Of a stretch of 64,000 nt of DNA, positions 33,300 through 41,504 are shown piece after piece. Source of the stretch: Chloroflexota bacterium. GTDB taxonomy: Bacteria; Chloroflexota; Anaerolineae; UBA4142; SHND01. Positions within the stretch are counted from its first letter, which is position 1. Each line of letters opens with the position of its first letter. Below the pieces are notes generated by a model. It was not told where the DNA came from and did not search any database. It worked only from the letters and a program-made list of their open reading frames with translations. The translations under genes were made by a program, and so were the position numbers. The DNA lies in assembly GCA_004295045.1 (NCBI GenBank), contig SHND01000039.1:62001-126000 (forward strand), given 5' to 3'.

Positions 33300-33395
33300 T
33301 GCAATCGTGCAATCGTGCGATAGTGCGATAGTGCGATAGTGCGATAGTTAAGCGGCTACTCGCCATTCGCTATCTGCCATCTGCTATCTGCTGTT
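33300..33395. repeat. TGCGATAG octamer array plus TGCTATC heptamer array
   Basis: Six 8-bp units (TGCAATCG twice, TGCGATAG four times; 33300-33347) are followed by five 7-bp TGCTATC-like units (33361-33395) that end at the pdxH stop codon. The octamers are inverted relative to those at 32219-32250. Confidence 0.85.
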
Positions 33396-34036
33396 CACGG
33401 CGCGAGCCGTTCGATGTTCCAAACATTGTTCACGCCGCGCGTGTAGCGCAATCTATCATGCAAACGATTTTCGCGCCCCTGCCAAAATTCAAAGATATCG
33501 GGAGTGACACGATAGCCGCCCCACTGCGCGGGACGCAAAACATGATTCGGATTTTTCGCGTCGAGGTCCGCCACGCGCGTTTCCAAAAATGCGCGGTTCG
33601 GAATGACTTGGCTTTGCGGTGACGCCGCCGCGCTCAACTGTGAACCGCGCGGGCGCGAATCAAAATACGCGTCCGATTCTTGCGCGCTCACGCGTTCGAC
33701 GCGCCCTTCGATACGAATTTGGCGATGCAGCGGCTGCCAGAAAAAAACGAGCGATGCAAAGGGATTGTCTTTGAGTTCTTTGCCTTTGCGGCTCGCGTAA
33801 TTGGTGAAAAAGACAAAACCGCGTTCGTCCACGCCGCGCAAGAGCAAAACGCGCGCGGACGGTTTCGCGTCGAGCGCGGCAGTGGCGACAAGCATCGCGT
33901 TCGGTTCGGGCAAATTTTCCGCGATGGCAACGTCGAGCCATTGTTGAAACATCACAAACGGATTTGCGTCCGCGTCCTGTTCATCGAGCGCGCCGCTGGT
34001 GTATTGGATGCGGAGTTCGGTGATTGAATTTGTCAT
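33395..34036 (-). CDS. pdxH: Pyridoxine/pyridoxamine 5'-phosphate oxidase
   Basis: This 213-residue FMN enzyme oxidises pyridoxine or pyridoxamine phosphate to PLP. It has the family motifs PNAMLVATAALDAKPSARVL, RGFVFFTNYASRKGKEL and ASLVFFWQPLHRQIRIEG, and the C-terminal signature FEFWQGRENRLHDRLRY. The length is normal. I chose ATG 34036 (MTNSITELRIQY), which matches the usual family start; no clear ribosome-binding site is visible. It makes the cofactor needed by the DegT enzymes and PabC of this region, though that link may be accidental. Repeat arrays flank it on both sides. Confidence 0.92.
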   Translation of the reverse strand: MTNSITELRIQYTSGALDEQDADANPFVMFQQWLDVAIAENLPEPNAMLVATAALDAKPSARVLLLRGVDERGFVFFTNYASRKGKELKDNPFASLVFFWQPLHRQIRIEGRVERVSAQESDAYFDSRPRGSQLSAAASPQSQVIPNRAFLETRVADLDAKNPNHVLRPAQWGGYRVTPDIFEFWQGRENRLHDRLRYTRGVNNVWNIERLAP

Positions 34037-34048
34037 GGGAAGGAAAAC

Positions 34049-34152
34049 GCGAATCAATGCGAATCGTTACGAATCCTCGCGAACTTTTTGTATTTCTTTT
34101 TTTGGGTTTCGTGTAGATTCGCTTTTTTATTCGCGCCGATTCGCGTTTATCG
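34049..34152. repeat. Inverted 10-bp arrays (GCGAATCAAT family)
   Basis: About three and a half GCGAATCNNT units (34049-34084) are followed by complementary GATTCGC and CGATTCGCG segments (34116-34152). The TAA stop of the acetyltransferase gene (34147-34149) is in the right arm. The array fills the space between this gene and pdxH. Confidence 0.7.
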
Positions 34153-34764
34153 GTATTCCAAAATATCGTACATCGTTTTAATCACCCGCGCGGGATTGCC
34201 CGCCACCACCGTGCCATCAGGCACATCGCGCGTGACCACCGCGCCCGCACCCACCAACGCGTTTTCGCCAATCACGACGCCGGGGAGCAATGTCGCGTTC
34301 GCGCCAATTTTCGCGCCGCGTTTAATGTGCGCGCCGCGCAAATTTTCCTTGACGCCGCGCGATTGCGGATAACGCGCGTTCGTGACGACGACGTTCGGAC
34401 CGAGCCAGCAGTTTTCTTCCAGCACCGAAAATTCGGGGACGAAAACGTTCGAGTGCAAACGCGCGTTGTCGCCAATTTTAACATGATGTTCCACAATCGT
34501 GTGCGAACCGATGCTGACGTTGTTGCCGATTTCATTTTCTTCGCGGATTAAAACGCCGTGTCCCGTTTGAAAATCATCGCCGATGACATTGCCCGCGTAA
34601 ATGACGGTGTGCGAACGAATCACCGCGCGCGCGCCGATGCGCGTTACGAGTTCGCCCGAACCTTTTCCGCGCGGCGGCTCGCCGATGATGACGAATGCGC
34701 CGAGTGTTGGGTCAGTGGTGAAAAATACGTTGGGGTGAATTACTTTATTATTTTCCGCGTTCAT
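34147..34764 (-). CDS. Left-handed beta-helix acyltransferase, WbpD-like
   Basis: This 205-residue protein is made of hexapeptide turns from about residue 20 to 185 (for example [37 protein letters not shown]). HH in VEHHVKIG may be the catalytic His region, and the end reads [25 protein letters not shown]. This is the pattern of sugar N-acetyltransferases such as WbpD/WlbB, which acetylate UDP-2-acetamido-3-amino-glucuronate. It overlaps the Gfo/Idh/MocA gene by four bases, and this ATGA lies within a decamer array. Together with the aminotransferase at 31008, it could build UDP-2,3-diacetamido-glucuronate. Confidence 0.85.
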   Translation of the reverse strand: MNAENNKVIHPNVFFTTDPTLGAFVIIGEPPRGKGSGELVTRIGARAVIRSHTVIYAGNVIGDDFQTGHGVLIREENEIGNNVSIGSHTIVEHHVKIGDNARLHSNVFVPEFSVLEENCWLGPNVVVTNARYPQSRGVKENLRGAHIKRGAKIGANATLLPGVVIGENALVGAGAVVTRDVPDGTVVAGNPARVIKTMYDILEYR

Positions 34765-34784
34765 CCGCGTTTATCCGCGTCCAT
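34755..34784. repeat. 10-bp array CCGCGTTCAT at an ATGA overlap
   Basis: Three units (CCGCGTTCAT, CCGCGTTTAT, CCGCGTCCAT) hold both the start codon of the acetyltransferase and the stop codon of the Gfo/Idh gene. A close copy (43808-43837) is inside the membrane protein gene at 41505-44222. Confidence 0.8.
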
Positions 34785-35795
34785 CGAATTGAGTTGAATA
34801 GGAGTTCCATTCTGCTTCAACGACTCTTGCGCGGCTTCCAACACGCGCACGACGCGCAAACCGTTCTCGCCGTCGGTGCGCGGCGTTTTGTTGTCGCGGA
34901 TACATTCGAGGAAATGCGCGCACTCGTACTTGAGCGGTTCGGTCAAATCAATTTTCGGAATGTACAAATCGCCGCTGCGGACGCGCAGTTGAAATTCGCC
35001 GAACGCGTCGCCGCGTTTGTACACGCCCTTGTCGTAAATTTTCAATTTCGCTTCGGGGTCCACGTCGTCATACACAATCATTTTTTCCGAACCGACAAAC
35101 GTCATTTGCCGCGTCTTGCTTGGGTCGAGCCATGACGCGTGAATGTGTCCGACGATGTTGTTTGGAAAATTCAACAGCGCGAATACGACATCCTCAATGC
35201 CTTGATGCAGATACGTCGCGCCGTGCGCGGAAACGGAAAGCGGCATTTGTTTCAACAACGCGAGCATGATTGAAACATCGTGCGGCGCGATGCTCCACAG
35301 CGCGTTAATGTCCGTTTGCACGCGTCCGAGATTCACACGGTTCGCGTAAATGTAATAGAGCTCGCCCAACGCGCCCGCGTCCAACAATTCTTGAATTTTC
35401 CAGACGGCGGGATTGTACTCGAACGTGTGTCCCACCATCAACACGCGTTTATTTTTTTGCGCGAGGTCCGTCAACGCGCGCGCGTCGGCGCTCGTGAGCG
35501 CGAGCGGTTTTTCGACGAGAACATGTTTGCCCGCGTTCAACGCTTGCGACACGAGTTCAAAATGCGAGCGCGCCGGTGTTGCAATCACCAGCGCGTCGAG
35601 AGTTGGATTTTCAATTAACGCGCGTGCGTCATTCGCGGTTTGTTGCAACGCGTACAAACGCGCGGCTTCTGCCAAGCGCGCATTATCCGCGTCCGCGCAC
35701 GCGACGAGCCACGCCTCGGGCAACTGATGAAAATTGCGCGCGAGGTTCGGACCCCAATAACCGTAACCGACGAGACCGAGGCGAAGACGATCCAA
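34761..35795 (-). CDS. Gfo/Idh/MocA oxidoreductase, WbpB/WlbA-like
   Basis: This 344-residue NAD(P)-dependent dehydrogenase has the Rossmann motif [18 protein letters not shown] (from residue 7) and [16 protein letters not shown]. The catalytic EKPLAL loop is present, as is the second-domain [10 protein letters not shown] with the likely catalytic His-Asp. WbpB/WlbA proteins oxidise the 3-hydroxyl of UDP-N-acetylglucosaminuronate, which fits the coupled acetyltransferase and the nearby aminotransferase. The last residues (SMDADKRG) are encoded by a decamer array. The UDP-GlcNAc 6-dehydrogenase needed to start the pathway is not in this window. Confidence 0.85.
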   Translation of the reverse strand: MDRLRLGLVGYGYWGPNLARNFHQLPEAWLVACADADNARLAEAARLYALQQTANDARALIENPTLDALVIATPARSHFELVSQALNAGKHVLVEKPLALTSADARALTDLAQKNKRVLMVGHTFEYNPAVWKIQELLDAGALGELYYIYANRVNLGRVQTDINALWSIAPHDVSIMLALLKQMPLSVSAHGATYLHQGIEDVVFALLNFPNNIVGHIHASWLDPSKTRQMTFVGSEKMIVYDDVDPEAKLKIYDKGVYKRGDAFGEFQLRVRSGDLYIPKIDLTEPLKYECAHFLECIRDNKTPRTDGENGLRVVRVLEAAQESLKQNGTPIQLNSMDADKRG

Positions 35796-35805
35796 GTTAA
35801 AGGTT

Positions 35806-35861
35806 AAAAGTTAAAAGCTAAAAGTTTTGCGCTTGGATTTTACTTTTAGCTTTTAACTTTT
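35806..35861. repeat. Palindromic repeat, copy 2 (longer arms)
   Basis: Perfect 20-bp arms AAAAGTTAAAAGCTAAAAGT and ACTTTTAGCTTTTAACTTTT flank a 16-base spacer that matches 12 of 16 bases of copy 1 at 30958-31005. It lies between cysC and the Gfo/Idh gene. The arms are themselves arrays of TTAAAAG heptamers. Confidence 0.85.
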
Positions 35862-35865
35862 CGCT

Positions 35866-36468
35866 TTACGCTTTCTCCATGAGAGGAATCAACTCCATCT
35901 CTTCCAACTTGCTCAAAATTTTTTGCGCCGATTCTTGCACCGTTTCTTTGTCCGAATGATATGTGACTTCCGGATTGAGCGGGGCTTCATAGGGGTCGCT
36001 GACGCCGGTGAAATTTTTGATTTCGCCCGCAAGCGCTTTTTTGTACAGACCTTTCACGTCGCGTTCCGCCAAAACGGGAATCGGACATTCGGCGTACACT
36101 TCGACAAAGTTTTCCACTTTGCCGCGAATCTCGTCACGAATTTCGCGGTACGGCGAAATCGCCGCCGCAATCGCGACGACGCCGTTGCGCGACAACACTT
36201 CGCACACCCAACCGATGCGGCGAATGTTCGTGTCGCGGTCTTCTTTCGAGAACCCTAAACCTTTCGACAAATTTTCGCGCACCACATCACCGTCGAGAAC
36301 TTCCACTTTCATGCCGCGCGCGCGCAAATCGTCTTCAATGACGCGCGAAACGGTTGTTTTGCCTGCGCCGGAAAGCCCGGTGAACCAGAGTGTGAATCCT
36401 TGGTGTTCCACAGAATGTGACGAGTGACGAGTGACGAGTGACGAGGCAATAACCCCGTCACCCGTCAC
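35866..36468 (-). CDS. cysC: Adenylylsulfate (APS) kinase
   Basis: This enzyme phosphorylates APS to PAPS. The P-loop GLSGAGKTT is at about residues 33-41, followed by [29 protein letters not shown] and [16 protein letters not shown], all typical of CysC. The ORF of 200 residues begins at a GTG inside a GTGACGA array, and its first 20 residues ([20 protein letters not shown]) are translated repeat. A second GTG at 36411 ([10 protein letters not shown]) would give a more usual length. It shares an operon with a phosphodiesterase and sat, so the group should make PAPS. No sulfotransferase is in the window. Confidence 0.9.
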   Translation of the reverse strand: MTGDGVIASSLVTRHSSHSVEHQGFTLWFTGLSGAGKTTVSRVIEDDLRARGMKVEVLDGDVVRENLSKGLGFSKEDRDTNIRRIGWVCEVLSRNGVVAIAAAISPYREIRDEIRGKVENFVEVYAECPIPVLAERDVKGLYKKALAGEIKNFTGVSDPYEAPLNPEVTYHSDKETVQESAQKILSKLEEMELIPLMEKA

Positions 36469-36474
36469 CCGACA
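36417..36474. repeat. Inverted arrays GTGACGA / CCCGTCA
   Basis: Four exact GTGACGA units (36417-36444) are followed by three CCCGTCA-like units (36454-36474), partly complementary. The array covers the 5' end of cysC and ends four bases from the stop codon of the upstream phosphodiesterase gene. Confidence 0.85.
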
Positions 36475-36477
36475 CCT

Positions 36478-37905
36478 TTACCCCTCATGTTTTATTTTCT
36501 TGCCAATCATATCCGCCGGAATCGGCAGCCCGAATTCATTCAACACCGTCGGCGCAATGTCAACGAGTTTTGAATTTTTCAATTCGCGTCCGCCGAGTTT
36601 GCGCTTTGGGTCGAAATAAATGTACATCCCTTGCTGCGCGTGATTCGCGTCGTCGGGACCTGTATCATTTTCAAACGTATAGATTTCGCCCGAACCGAGC
36701 GAACCGACGCCGCGCCAATACAAATCGCCCCAAATGACGATAAGGTCAGGCGCGACGCCGTTCACTTTTTTGTACACATCTTGCGGTTTGAACGCGTGCG
36801 TTTTCATCGGGTTGCCATTATGGTCGAGCAGCGCGTGGAATTTGGCAATCAATTCATCGCGCACCTTTTCGTACTGGTCGGGCGGAATGATGCCGTTCGG
36901 TTCGCGCCCTTGCACATTAAGGAAAACGCGCGAATAGTAACCGCCTTCGCCCCACACGCGCGTTTTGTCCCAATTGATTTTCGCTTTGGCTAACGGAATC
37001 ACGCCTTGCGGTTTTTCGTCGAGAACGAGATAACCGTTTTGCACCAACCACTCGTTGATGCAGATGCCGCCGTCCATCCGTTTCGCGCCGTGATCGCTCA
37101 TCACAATCACGCTCGTCTCGTCGTCAATCAATTCGAGCGTCTTGCCGATTTCTTTATCGAGCCACACATAGTAATCGTGAATGCAGTTGAGCAATGGATT
37201 GCCCGGCTCGTGCTTGATATGTTTCGGGTCGTGATATTTCCAAAAGCCGTGATGCAAACGGTCCACGCCGATTTCGACGGACATGAAATAATCCCAGTCG
37301 CGTGTTTTCATCAAATGATGAATCACTTTGAAACGCGCTTCGGTCATTTCATAGATTTTTTCGAGCAGCCACTGTTTGTTTTCGGTGCGAAAATTTTCCG
37401 CGTCCACCGCGTAATTCGGCGCGACGCGCAAAATTTCTTCGCGCAATGTTTCGGGGTACGTGAATTTGCTGTTGACGTTCGGCGAAAGAAAACAGCCCAC
37501 CATGCCGCCGTTGACCTGTTTCGGCGGATACGATGGCGGCACGCCAATCATGTACGATTGTTTGCCGACGCGTCCGAGATAATCCCACACCGTCGGTTCC
37601 ACAATCGAACGCGCATTCGCAATCGTCATTTTTTCGTACGAATAATCGGCGCGATTGCGAAAACCGTAAATGCCGAGTGTGCCGGGATCTTTTGAAGTTT
37701 GCGAACACATCCACGCGGGCACGGTGATGGGCGGCAAAACCGATTCGAGTTCGCCCCACACGCCGTGCGACATGAGATAATTCAGATTCGGCAGTTCCGC
37801 GCGATATTGGTCAAAGACGAGCGACGGTTCCGCGCAGTCGAGACCAATGACGAGGACGCGTTTCTTTTTGCCTTTGCTAAATTGAAAATTAGGTGTTTGG
37901 CTCAT
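36478..37905 (-). CDS. Alkaline-phosphatase-superfamily phosphodiesterase (NPP-like)
   Basis: This 475-residue protein is of the type I phosphodiesterase/nucleotide pyrophosphatase group. RVLVIGLDCAEPSLVF holds the first metal Asp. LPPITVPAWMCSQTSKDPG holds the nucleophile Thr in PPIT, and IVMSDHGAKRMDGG supplies metal ligands Asp-His. The start at 37905 is two bases from the stop of sat. It has no signal peptide, so it is probably cytoplasmic. Superfamily members cleave phosphodiesters, phosphates or sulfates. Its place between sat and cysC suggests a substrate linked to sulfate or nucleotide metabolism. Three relatives are in the window, and this one is the most distant from the others. Confidence 0.8.
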   Translation of the reverse strand: MSQTPNFQFSKGKKKRVLVIGLDCAEPSLVFDQYRAELPNLNYLMSHGVWGELESVLPPITVPAWMCSQTSKDPGTLGIYGFRNRADYSYEKMTIANARSIVEPTVWDYLGRVGKQSYMIGVPPSYPPKQVNGGMVGCFLSPNVNSKFTYPETLREEILRVAPNYAVDAENFRTENKQWLLEKIYEMTEARFKVIHHLMKTRDWDYFMSVEIGVDRLHHGFWKYHDPKHIKHEPGNPLLNCIHDYYVWLDKEIGKTLELIDDETSVIVMSDHGAKRMDGGICINEWLVQNGYLVLDEKPQGVIPLAKAKINWDKTRVWGEGGYYSRVFLNVQGREPNGIIPPDQYEKVRDELIAKFHALLDHNGNPMKTHAFKPQDVYKKVNGVAPDLIVIWGDLYWRGVGSLGSGEIYTFENDTGPDDANHAQQGMYIYFDPKRKLGGRELKNSKLVDIAPTVLNEFGLPIPADMIGKKIKHEG

Positions 37906-37906
37906 G

Positions 37907-39130
37907 TTACTGGCTTTCCGCTTTCTTTTTCGCGATGCCTTCAATCAACACTTGGGCGACTTCGGGGCGCGTAAATTCGGGCGGAAGCATTTCACCGCGT
38001 TCGAGCATTTGGCGAACTTTGGTGCCGCTCAAAACCACATGGTCCTCTTCGGGATGCGGACACGTTTTCGCCGAAACGATGCCGCCGCATTTTTTGCAAT
38101 AAAAGGTGTGTTCAAATTTCAACGGCGTGATGCCGATTTCTTCCGCCGTGAAATTGTTGAACATTTGTTGCGCGTCGTACGTGCCGTAATAATTTCCAAC
38201 GCCCGCGTGGTCGCGTCCGATAATCATGTGCGTGCAGCCATAATTTTTGCGGCAGAGCGCGTGGAAAATGGCTTCGCGCGGACCAGCATAACGCATCGCG
38301 GCGGGAAAGACGCCGAGCAGCACGCGGTCGGGCGGATAATAATCGCGCAGCAGCGTTTGATACGACGTCATTCGCACATCGGCGGGAATGTCGTCCGCTT
38401 TGGTTTCGCCGACGAGGGGATGCAAAAATAAACCGTCCACAATTTCGAGCGCGGTCTTTTGAATGTATTCGTGTGAACGATGAATCGGGTTGCGCGTCTG
38501 GAACGCGACAATTTTGTTCCAGCCATTGAGCGCAAACATTTTGCGCGTTTGCTCCGGCGTGTGACGAAATTCCGGAAATTCCGTTTTCGCCTGCTGCGGC
38601 ATATCAATCAGCCACACCTCGCCCGCGAGATACACGTCGCCTTGCGCGTACAAGCGCGCGACGCCGGGATGTTTTTCTTCGTCGGTGCGATACACGTTTT
38701 TCGCTTCGTGCGCTTTGTCGTAATCGAATTTTTCCGCGAGTTCCAATAGCCCGACGAGATGTCCGTCCGATTCGACGAGCGCAATGTCACTGCCGATGGC
38801 GTAATTGTCCGCGAGTTCGCGCGACACAGGCAGCGTAATCGGAATGCTCCACGGCAGTCCGTTCGCCAAGCGCATAGTGTTGACGACGTTTTCGTAATCC
38901 GCTTTGCCCATGAATCCGGTGAGCGGACTCATCGCGCCGACCGCGATCATTTCGAGGTCGGACAGATTTACGGAATTGAGCGTGCGATAGTGATGCGCGC
39001 TTTGGGCGCGTTCCGCGCGTTCGAGAATTTTTTCGCGCTGCGCGCCGCTGACGACGCGATTGATAAGCGTACCGCCGTGTGGAGCGATTTCGCCGATGTA
39101 TTGTTGTGTCATTATTTTTTGTTCATCCAT
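37907..39130 (-). CDS. sat: Sulfate adenylyltransferase (ATP sulfurylase)
   Basis: This enzyme makes APS and pyrophosphate from ATP and sulfate. It is of the monomer/homo-oligomer Sat type, not CysDN. Visible motifs are [11 protein letters not shown] near the start and [17 protein letters not shown] with the QxRNP and HxxH residues. [20 protein letters not shown] and a [19 protein letters not shown] region follow, with [15 protein letters not shown] providing a zinc site. The start is uncertain between ATG 39130 (overlapping the Uma2 stop) and ATG 39112 ([14 protein letters not shown]). With cysC two genes downstream it gives a complete route from sulfate to PAPS. Confidence 0.92.
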   Translation of the reverse strand: MDEQKIMTQQYIGEIAPHGGTLINRVVSGAQREKILERAERAQSAHHYRTLNSVNLSDLEMIAVGAMSPLTGFMGKADYENVVNTMRLANGLPWSIPITLPVSRELADNYAIGSDIALVESDGHLVGLLELAEKFDYDKAHEAKNVYRTDEEKHPGVARLYAQGDVYLAGEVWLIDMPQQAKTEFPEFRHTPEQTRKMFALNGWNKIVAFQTRNPIHRSHEYIQKTALEIVDGLFLHPLVGETKADDIPADVRMTSYQTLLRDYYPPDRVLLGVFPAAMRYAGPREAIFHALCRKNYGCTHMIIGRDHAGVGNYYGTYDAQQMFNNFTAEEIGITPLKFEHTFYCKKCGGIVSAKTCPHPEEDHVVLSGTKVRQMLERGEMLPPEFTRPEVAQVLIEGIAKKKAESQ

Positions 39131-39722
39131 TCGTTGTGGGATTTTCTTCTTGCTGCGACCAATCAATGCGAGCGTAAATTTCCGCTAACGGTATTTCCAA
39201 ATTCAGCGCGCGTAATTTCAACGCCGCGTCCATTCCTTCCAACGTTTCCAAGACCCAAAAGCGTCCTTCACGCCGATACGATTCAATGTAGGGCTGCGCC
39301 TGCTCGACCATCACGTAATGTTCCAGCGAAGGAATATTGCGATACATCTTGAATTTTTCGTTACGGTCATATTCTTGCGTTGAAGCGGATAAAACTTCCA
39401 CGATGATTTTTGGGTTCATCACCGTGTCTTGCTGTCGCGGATCAAGTTCCGTTTTGCCGCAAACGACCATGACGTCGGGGTATGTATACGCGTTGTCTTT
39501 TTCAATCCGCAGGCGTATGTCCGTTGTAAAAACATCGCAGGGGCGACCACCAAATCGGTTGTCAAACGCCTTGGTCATATTGATGACAATCCGATTGTGA
39601 CGGCGCGTTGTGCCCGCCATCATATACGTTTCGCCGTGCCAATACTCGTGCTTGTCGCGCGAGGTTAGTTCCTGCGCGAGATATTCTTCGGGAGTAATAT
39701 ATGTGTCGGGTTTTAGCATCAT
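39123..39722 (-). CDS. Uma2 (DUF820) family PD-(D/E)XK nuclease-fold protein
   Basis: This 199-residue protein belongs to the Uma2 family, which expands in cyanobacteria and Chloroflexota. [23 protein letters not shown], the acidic residue in YTYPDVMVV and the strand [20 protein letters not shown] give the E...PD...ExL nuclease core. The start is fixed by AAGGAGG six bases upstream. Its stop region overlaps the alternative sat start. The nuclease activity is predicted from the fold. No link with sulfate metabolism is apparent. Confidence 0.82.
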   Translation of the reverse strand: MMLKPDTYITPEEYLAQELTSRDKHEYWHGETYMMAGTTRRHNRIVINMTKAFDNRFGGRPCDVFTTDIRLRIEKDNAYTYPDVMVVCGKTELDPRQQDTVMNPKIIVEVLSASTQEYDRNEKFKMYRNIPSLEHYVMVEQAQPYIESYRREGRFWVLETLEGMDAALKLRALNLEIPLAEIYARIDWSQQEENPTTNG

Positions 39723-39740
39723 GCGCCTCCTTACCCCATC

Positions 39741-41429
39741 CTACCCCAAATACCCCAGTCCCGCCAAACGTTCCTCGATTTCTTTTTGTTCCGCGTCTGA
39801 ATACTCGCCGTCCATCTTATTTTCAAAATTCATCGCGGGCGCGTATTCTGCAACGCGTTGGTTCAATAATAATTCATTCAGCACGCGCCCGTCCATGTCG
39901 TCAGGAATTTTTTCGTCAAACAACTGCAAAATTGTCGGCGCCAAGTCAATCAAGTTAGGTGATTCGGTGAATTGGTGATTGGACGAAATACCCGCGCCGT
40001 TCGCAATCAAGATGCCATCCATGCGATGCTGCCCCGATGTGTCGCTGACGAACAATAATTGATTGCCGACTTTTTCCACTACGTTGTCTGATGTTCCGTT
40101 TCCGCCGCGCCAGTCCACCGCCGCGATATGGTACGGTCCGTCAATCAAACCAATCACATCGGGCGCCTCGTTCAACGCGTCGCCGTTGTAAATTACTTCG
40201 CGACGAAAGACGAAATCGAAAATTGGCTTTTGCGTTTCCGGGTCTGTTAATTCGCGCATTGCCGTAATCACCGCGTCGCGCGTCGTTTCATAGTCGCCTG
40301 GTTCAACACTGCCTTGCGGTTCGCGTCCGCGCACATTCAAATAAACGTTACCCATCGTTCCCACCGCGTACGCTTTCGTGCGCGCCCAATCCATGTTCCC
40401 GTACGCCATCGAATAATGCAGATTCGATTTCAAACGCGGCATCAGCTCAAACGCTTTATTTTTCGCGGCGGCGACGAGCGGATTGTTCAAACGTTTTACG
40501 CCCGCGCGCAAGGCAGACGAAAAAGTATTTCCCGATTGTTCCTTGTACGCGAGAATCCCGCGCTGCGCCAAGTATTGATTCAAATAAACGGCGTGCGTGA
40601 GTGGACCAAAACCGTGATCGGACAAAATTATGGTGGTGATATTTTCGTCAGCAATTTTTTCAAGGATGCGCGCGTTGAACGCGTCGAGATATTCAAAACA
40701 GTCGTTGATGACGCTGCCCCATTGTTGCGCGTCGCGTTGGTTGTAGAGCGGATGCGTCGGGTCTTGATAACGCCAAAATTTGTGACACAAAATATCGGGC
40801 GCGCGATGCACTAACATTCCAAAATCCCAATCGGGATTTTTTTCAAGCAGATATTCAAACGCGCGCGTTTGCAATTCACTCATGCGTTTCACGCGCGCCG
40901 CGAGTTCATCCAGCGATTCGCCGCCGGTTTCGCCGCGTTCGATGTCCACATCAATAATGTATTCGCCCAATTCTTTCAAGAGTTCATTTTTCAATTCGGG
41001 CGGATACGTAAATTGACTGTTGAGCCCGGGCGTCATCAATCCGCTCACCAACGCGCCGTTGATTGGTTCGACGGGCCACGTCAACGGCACATTCACGACG
41101 ACGCATTTTTTGTCGCGTTCGCTCAAGATGCGCCACAGCGTTGCGGCGCGGCGATGCGACGCGTTGATATATTCGAGCGCGTACGAATTTTTAGCGCGCT
41201 GATAAAATCCGTACAAGCCGAATTTGCCGTTCTGTTTGCCGGTCGCAAACGCGCTCCACGCCTGTTCCGAAGAGGGCTGGATGCATGAACGCAAAATCGA
41301 ACGCGAACCGTTTTGGATTAACTTGCCCAGAGTTGGGAGTTTGTTTTGCGCGAGCAGCGGATCAAGGAGTTTCCACGTTGCGCCGTCGAGACCGAGAACG
41401 AGAACGCGGGGTTTTGCAGATGCCGTCAT
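39741..41429 (-). CDS. Alkaline-phosphatase-superfamily phosphodiesterase
   Basis: This 562-residue protein shares the plan of those at 59860 and 63015. RVLVLGLDGATWKLLDPLL has the first metal Asp, a middle segment ends in GKQNGKFGLYGF, and TTIILSDHGFGPLTHAVY has metal ligands. GQHRMDGILIANG has the late His. The nucleophile position of the others (PPVT) reads CIQPSSEQAW here, so Ser replaces Thr. The C-terminus ends ERLAGLGYLG, nearly the same as at 61527. I chose ATG 41429; the upstream in-frame ATG would read through a heptamer array. A perfect TATAAT lies 15 bases upstream. The substrate is unknown, though a lipid-linked or surface phosphodiester is plausible. Confidence 0.8.
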   Translation of the reverse strand: MTASAKPRVLVLGLDGATWKLLDPLLAQNKLPTLGKLIQNGSRSILRSCIQPSSEQAWSAFATGKQNGKFGLYGFYQRAKNSYALEYINASHRRAATLWRILSERDKKCVVVNVPLTWPVEPINGALVSGLMTPGLNSQFTYPPELKNELLKELGEYIIDVDIERGETGGESLDELAARVKRMSELQTRAFEYLLEKNPDWDFGMLVHRAPDILCHKFWRYQDPTHPLYNQRDAQQWGSVINDCFEYLDAFNARILEKIADENITTIILSDHGFGPLTHAVYLNQYLAQRGILAYKEQSGNTFSSALRAGVKRLNNPLVAAAKNKAFELMPRLKSNLHYSMAYGNMDWARTKAYAVGTMGNVYLNVRGREPQGSVEPGDYETTRDAVITAMRELTDPETQKPIFDFVFRREVIYNGDALNEAPDVIGLIDGPYHIAAVDWRGGNGTSDNVVEKVGNQLLFVSDTSGQHRMDGILIANGAGISSNHQFTESPNLIDLAPTILQLFDEKIPDDMDGRVLNELLLNQRVAEYAPAMNFENKMDGEYSDAEQKEIEERLAGLGYLG

Positions 41430-41444
41430 TTTTACAACATTGCG

Positions 41445-41450
41445 ATTATA
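41445..41450 (-). promoter_or_regulatory. -10 box (TATAAT) of the phosphodiesterase gene
   Basis: A perfect TATAAT on the minus strand ends 15 bases before ATG 41429, giving a leader of about 9 bases. The -35 position falls within the CGAGAAA heptamer array and has only TTCTCG, so the repeat may have replaced the original element. Confidence 0.45.
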
Positions 41451-41453
41451 GCA

Positions 41454-41502
41454 GAGAGAACGAGAAGCGAGAAACGGGAAACGAGATACGAGATACAAGA
41501 AT
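41454..41502. repeat. 7-bp array of CGAGAAA/CGAGATA units
   Basis: Seven units at exact 7-bp steps, changing gradually from CGAGAAG to CGAGATA. The array ends two bases from the stop codon (41505-41507) of the membrane protein gene and covers the promoter region of the next gene. Confidence 0.8.
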
Positions 41503-41504
41503 TT

